Shown: piece by piece, positions 62,993 to 64,000 of the stretch
Layout of the letters: each line of letters starts with the position of its first letter
Position numbering within the stretch: position 1 is the stretch's first letter
Notes under the pieces: generated by a model
Told to the model about the DNA's origin: nothing
Seen by the model: the letters and a program-made list of their open reading frames with translations, nothing else
Database searches by the model: none
Origin: Cladochytrium replicatum
Taxonomy: Eukaryota; Chytridiomycota; Chytridiomycetes; Cladochytriales; Cladochytriaceae
Assembly (NCBI GenBank): GCA_025526935.1
Contig: JAHLKD010000019.1
Span: 372,001 to 436,000 of the forward strand
Reading direction: 5' to 3'
Length of the DNA: 64,000 nucleotides
Program-made: the position numbers and the translations under genes

Positions 62993-64000
62993 TCAAACAA
63001 GCCCACTTTTTCTCCACCATTCAAGCACTTTGATCTTGTCGGTCTTGAATGCACGATCGCTCCACTTTAGCTCCAATCCACTCGACACCCACCAATCGAG
63101 CACTTCAACGCTTCCATTCAGGCTTGCACTGTCCATGGAGACGTTGGTGTACTTCAAGGGAAGCCCGCTCGATTTCCACCAATTCAAGGTTTCTATATAT
63201 GCAGCTCTGGCGGCCCAATCTATTGCGAGATAAGACCACTTCAGCTCCAGTCCGCTATGCTTCCACCACTCAAGAACATCCATTCTTCTGAACAGACTTG
63301 CGATGTCCATCGAACGATCGTCATATTTGAGTTCCAACCCACTGCCCTTCCACCACTCAAGAACGTGTACGTGTCCAAGCTCGCAGGCTTTTCGAATCGA
63401 TTTATCCGAATAAGACAGCCTCCATCTGCTGTTCTTCCACCATTCCAGCACAGCGACGTTGCCCATTGTGCTCGCAGTATCCATAACGTTATCTGAACCA
63501 AGATTCACTCCAGTGCTCTTCCACCATTCCAAAACATGCAAATGTCCACGGCTTGCGGCACCATCGATTCCCTCGTGTGTCCACGAGAGCCTCTTGTTGT
63601 TGGTTTTCCACCATTGCAAGACTTCCAAATTTCCGTTCCTGCACGCACCGTCTAATGCATGGGACTGGAACCGCAGATTGGGGATGTTCATTTTCAACCA
63701 CTCTAGCACTTCTACGTGTCCCTTATCGCAAGCGAAAGTGACAGCACCGGCGCTGATCCGATACCGTAGTCCCGAGGACTTCCACCATTCCAGAACATCA
63801 ATTTGACCGTTTCTGCACGCCAAGTCCATAGATCGGCGGCTGAACACGAGTTGCAGCCCGCTTGATTTCCACCAGTCCAACACAGCAACGTGACCGTTCG
63901 CACTTGCATTGTCCAGAGCATTTCTGGTGTACTTTAACTCGTGTCCGCTGTTCACCCACCACTCGAGCACGTCTACGCGACCCATCTCGCTCGCAAAATT
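62993..64000 (-). CDS. Ankyrin-like LEWWK-repeat protein, C-terminal part (runs off the right edge)
   Basis: Open from the window edge to the stop at 62993, at least 335 residues. It consists of about eleven tandem repeats of roughly 29 residues with core GHVxVLEWWKxSGLELKY, e.g. GQIDVLEWWKSSGLRYRI, GHVEVLEWLKMNIPNLRF, GHLHVLEWWKSTGVNL, GHVHVLEWWKGSGLELKY and GSVEVLDWWVSSGLELKW. The A-x-x-x-GH-x-x-VLEWW layout is a divergent ankyrin-type helix pair. The sequence ends KVLEWWRKSGLV with no extra domain. Such proteins often have an F-box at the N-terminus, here outside the window. Intact within the window; a decayed relative is at 4255-5095. Confidence 0.85.
   Translation of the reverse strand, partial: NFASEMGRVDVLEWWVNSGHELKYTRNALDNASANGHVAVLDWWKSSGLQLVFSRRSMDLACRNGQIDVLEWWKSSGLRYRISAGAVTFACDKGHVEVLEWLKMNIPNLRFQSHALDGACRNGNLEVLQWWKTNNKRLSWTHEGIDGAASRGHLHVLEWWKSTGVNLGSDNVMDTASTMGNVAVLEWWKNSRWRLSYSDKSIRKACELGHVHVLEWWKGSGLELKYDDRSMDIASLFRRMDVLEWWKHSGLELKWSYLAIDWAARAAYIETLNWWKSSGLPLKYTNVSMDSASLNGSVEVLDWWVSSGLELKWSDRAFKTDKIKVLEWWRKSGLV

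Overview
The window looks like nuclear DNA of a zoosporic (chytrid-like) fungus. Housekeeping genes are split by many short GT-AG introns, mostly about 50-70 nt, and spacers are very short (74 bp between TRM9 and DIM1). The pyrimidine enzyme is the fungal URA2/CAD type with an inactivated dihydroorotase segment. A HROB-like recombination factor and a folate-biopterin transporter are present, and both are, to my knowledge, unusual among standard fungal models. The placement as a chytrid is inferred from gene content; no marker gene was aligned.

Layout. 0-5 kb: N-terminal part of CCR4-NOT subunit NOT3/5 (-), tRNA wobble methyltransferase TRM9 (+), 18S rRNA dimethylase DIM1 (+), then a decayed repeat-protein gene (-). 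5-21 kb: two members of an unrecognised protein family (5308-7089 and 16868-20920, both +) flank a hypothetical gene (-) and the 7.5-kb CAD/URA2 gene (-). 21-27 kb: RPB1, the largest subunit of RNA polymerase II (-), with its heptad tail cut by introns into exons that are exact multiples of 21 nt. 28-34 kb: an RD/RE-rich protein with a 72-bp tandem triplication, a probable GPI-anchored protein, a small membrane protein, methylmalonate-semialdehyde dehydrogenase, and a fourth (short) member of the unknown family. 34-45 kb: sparser, with an 18S rDNA fragment, a hypothetical gene, the mitochondrial carrier YHM2 with a 7-nt microexon, a cytochrome P450 and a decayed LINE. 45-60 kb: class-3 lipase, GTP cyclohydrolase I, a third family member, a small secreted protein, Tctex-type dynein light chain, HROB-like protein, a wrecked ABCC transporter, a folate-biopterin transporter, a disrupted kinase-like gene and a vacuolar-type M28 aminopeptidase. 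60-64 kb: an orphan tRNA T-arm, a decayed second copy of the P450, and an intact repeat protein running off the edge whose decayed relative sits at 4.3-5.1 kb.

Functional links. GTP cyclohydrolase I (pterin synthesis) and the folate-biopterin transporter lie 7 kb apart on the same strand. NOT3/5, RPB1, TRM9 and DIM1 act in gene expression. The rest look independent.

The two strongest unusual signals are the exon-modular RPB1 tail and a four-member family defined by a C-terminal motif of the form VA-x3-W[DE]-x-AV-x2-CAE[TS]-x-LLP. Exon boundaries are hand-derived from splice consensus and reading frame. Outer boundaries of conserved genes are reliable, while those of hypothetical genes are tentative.
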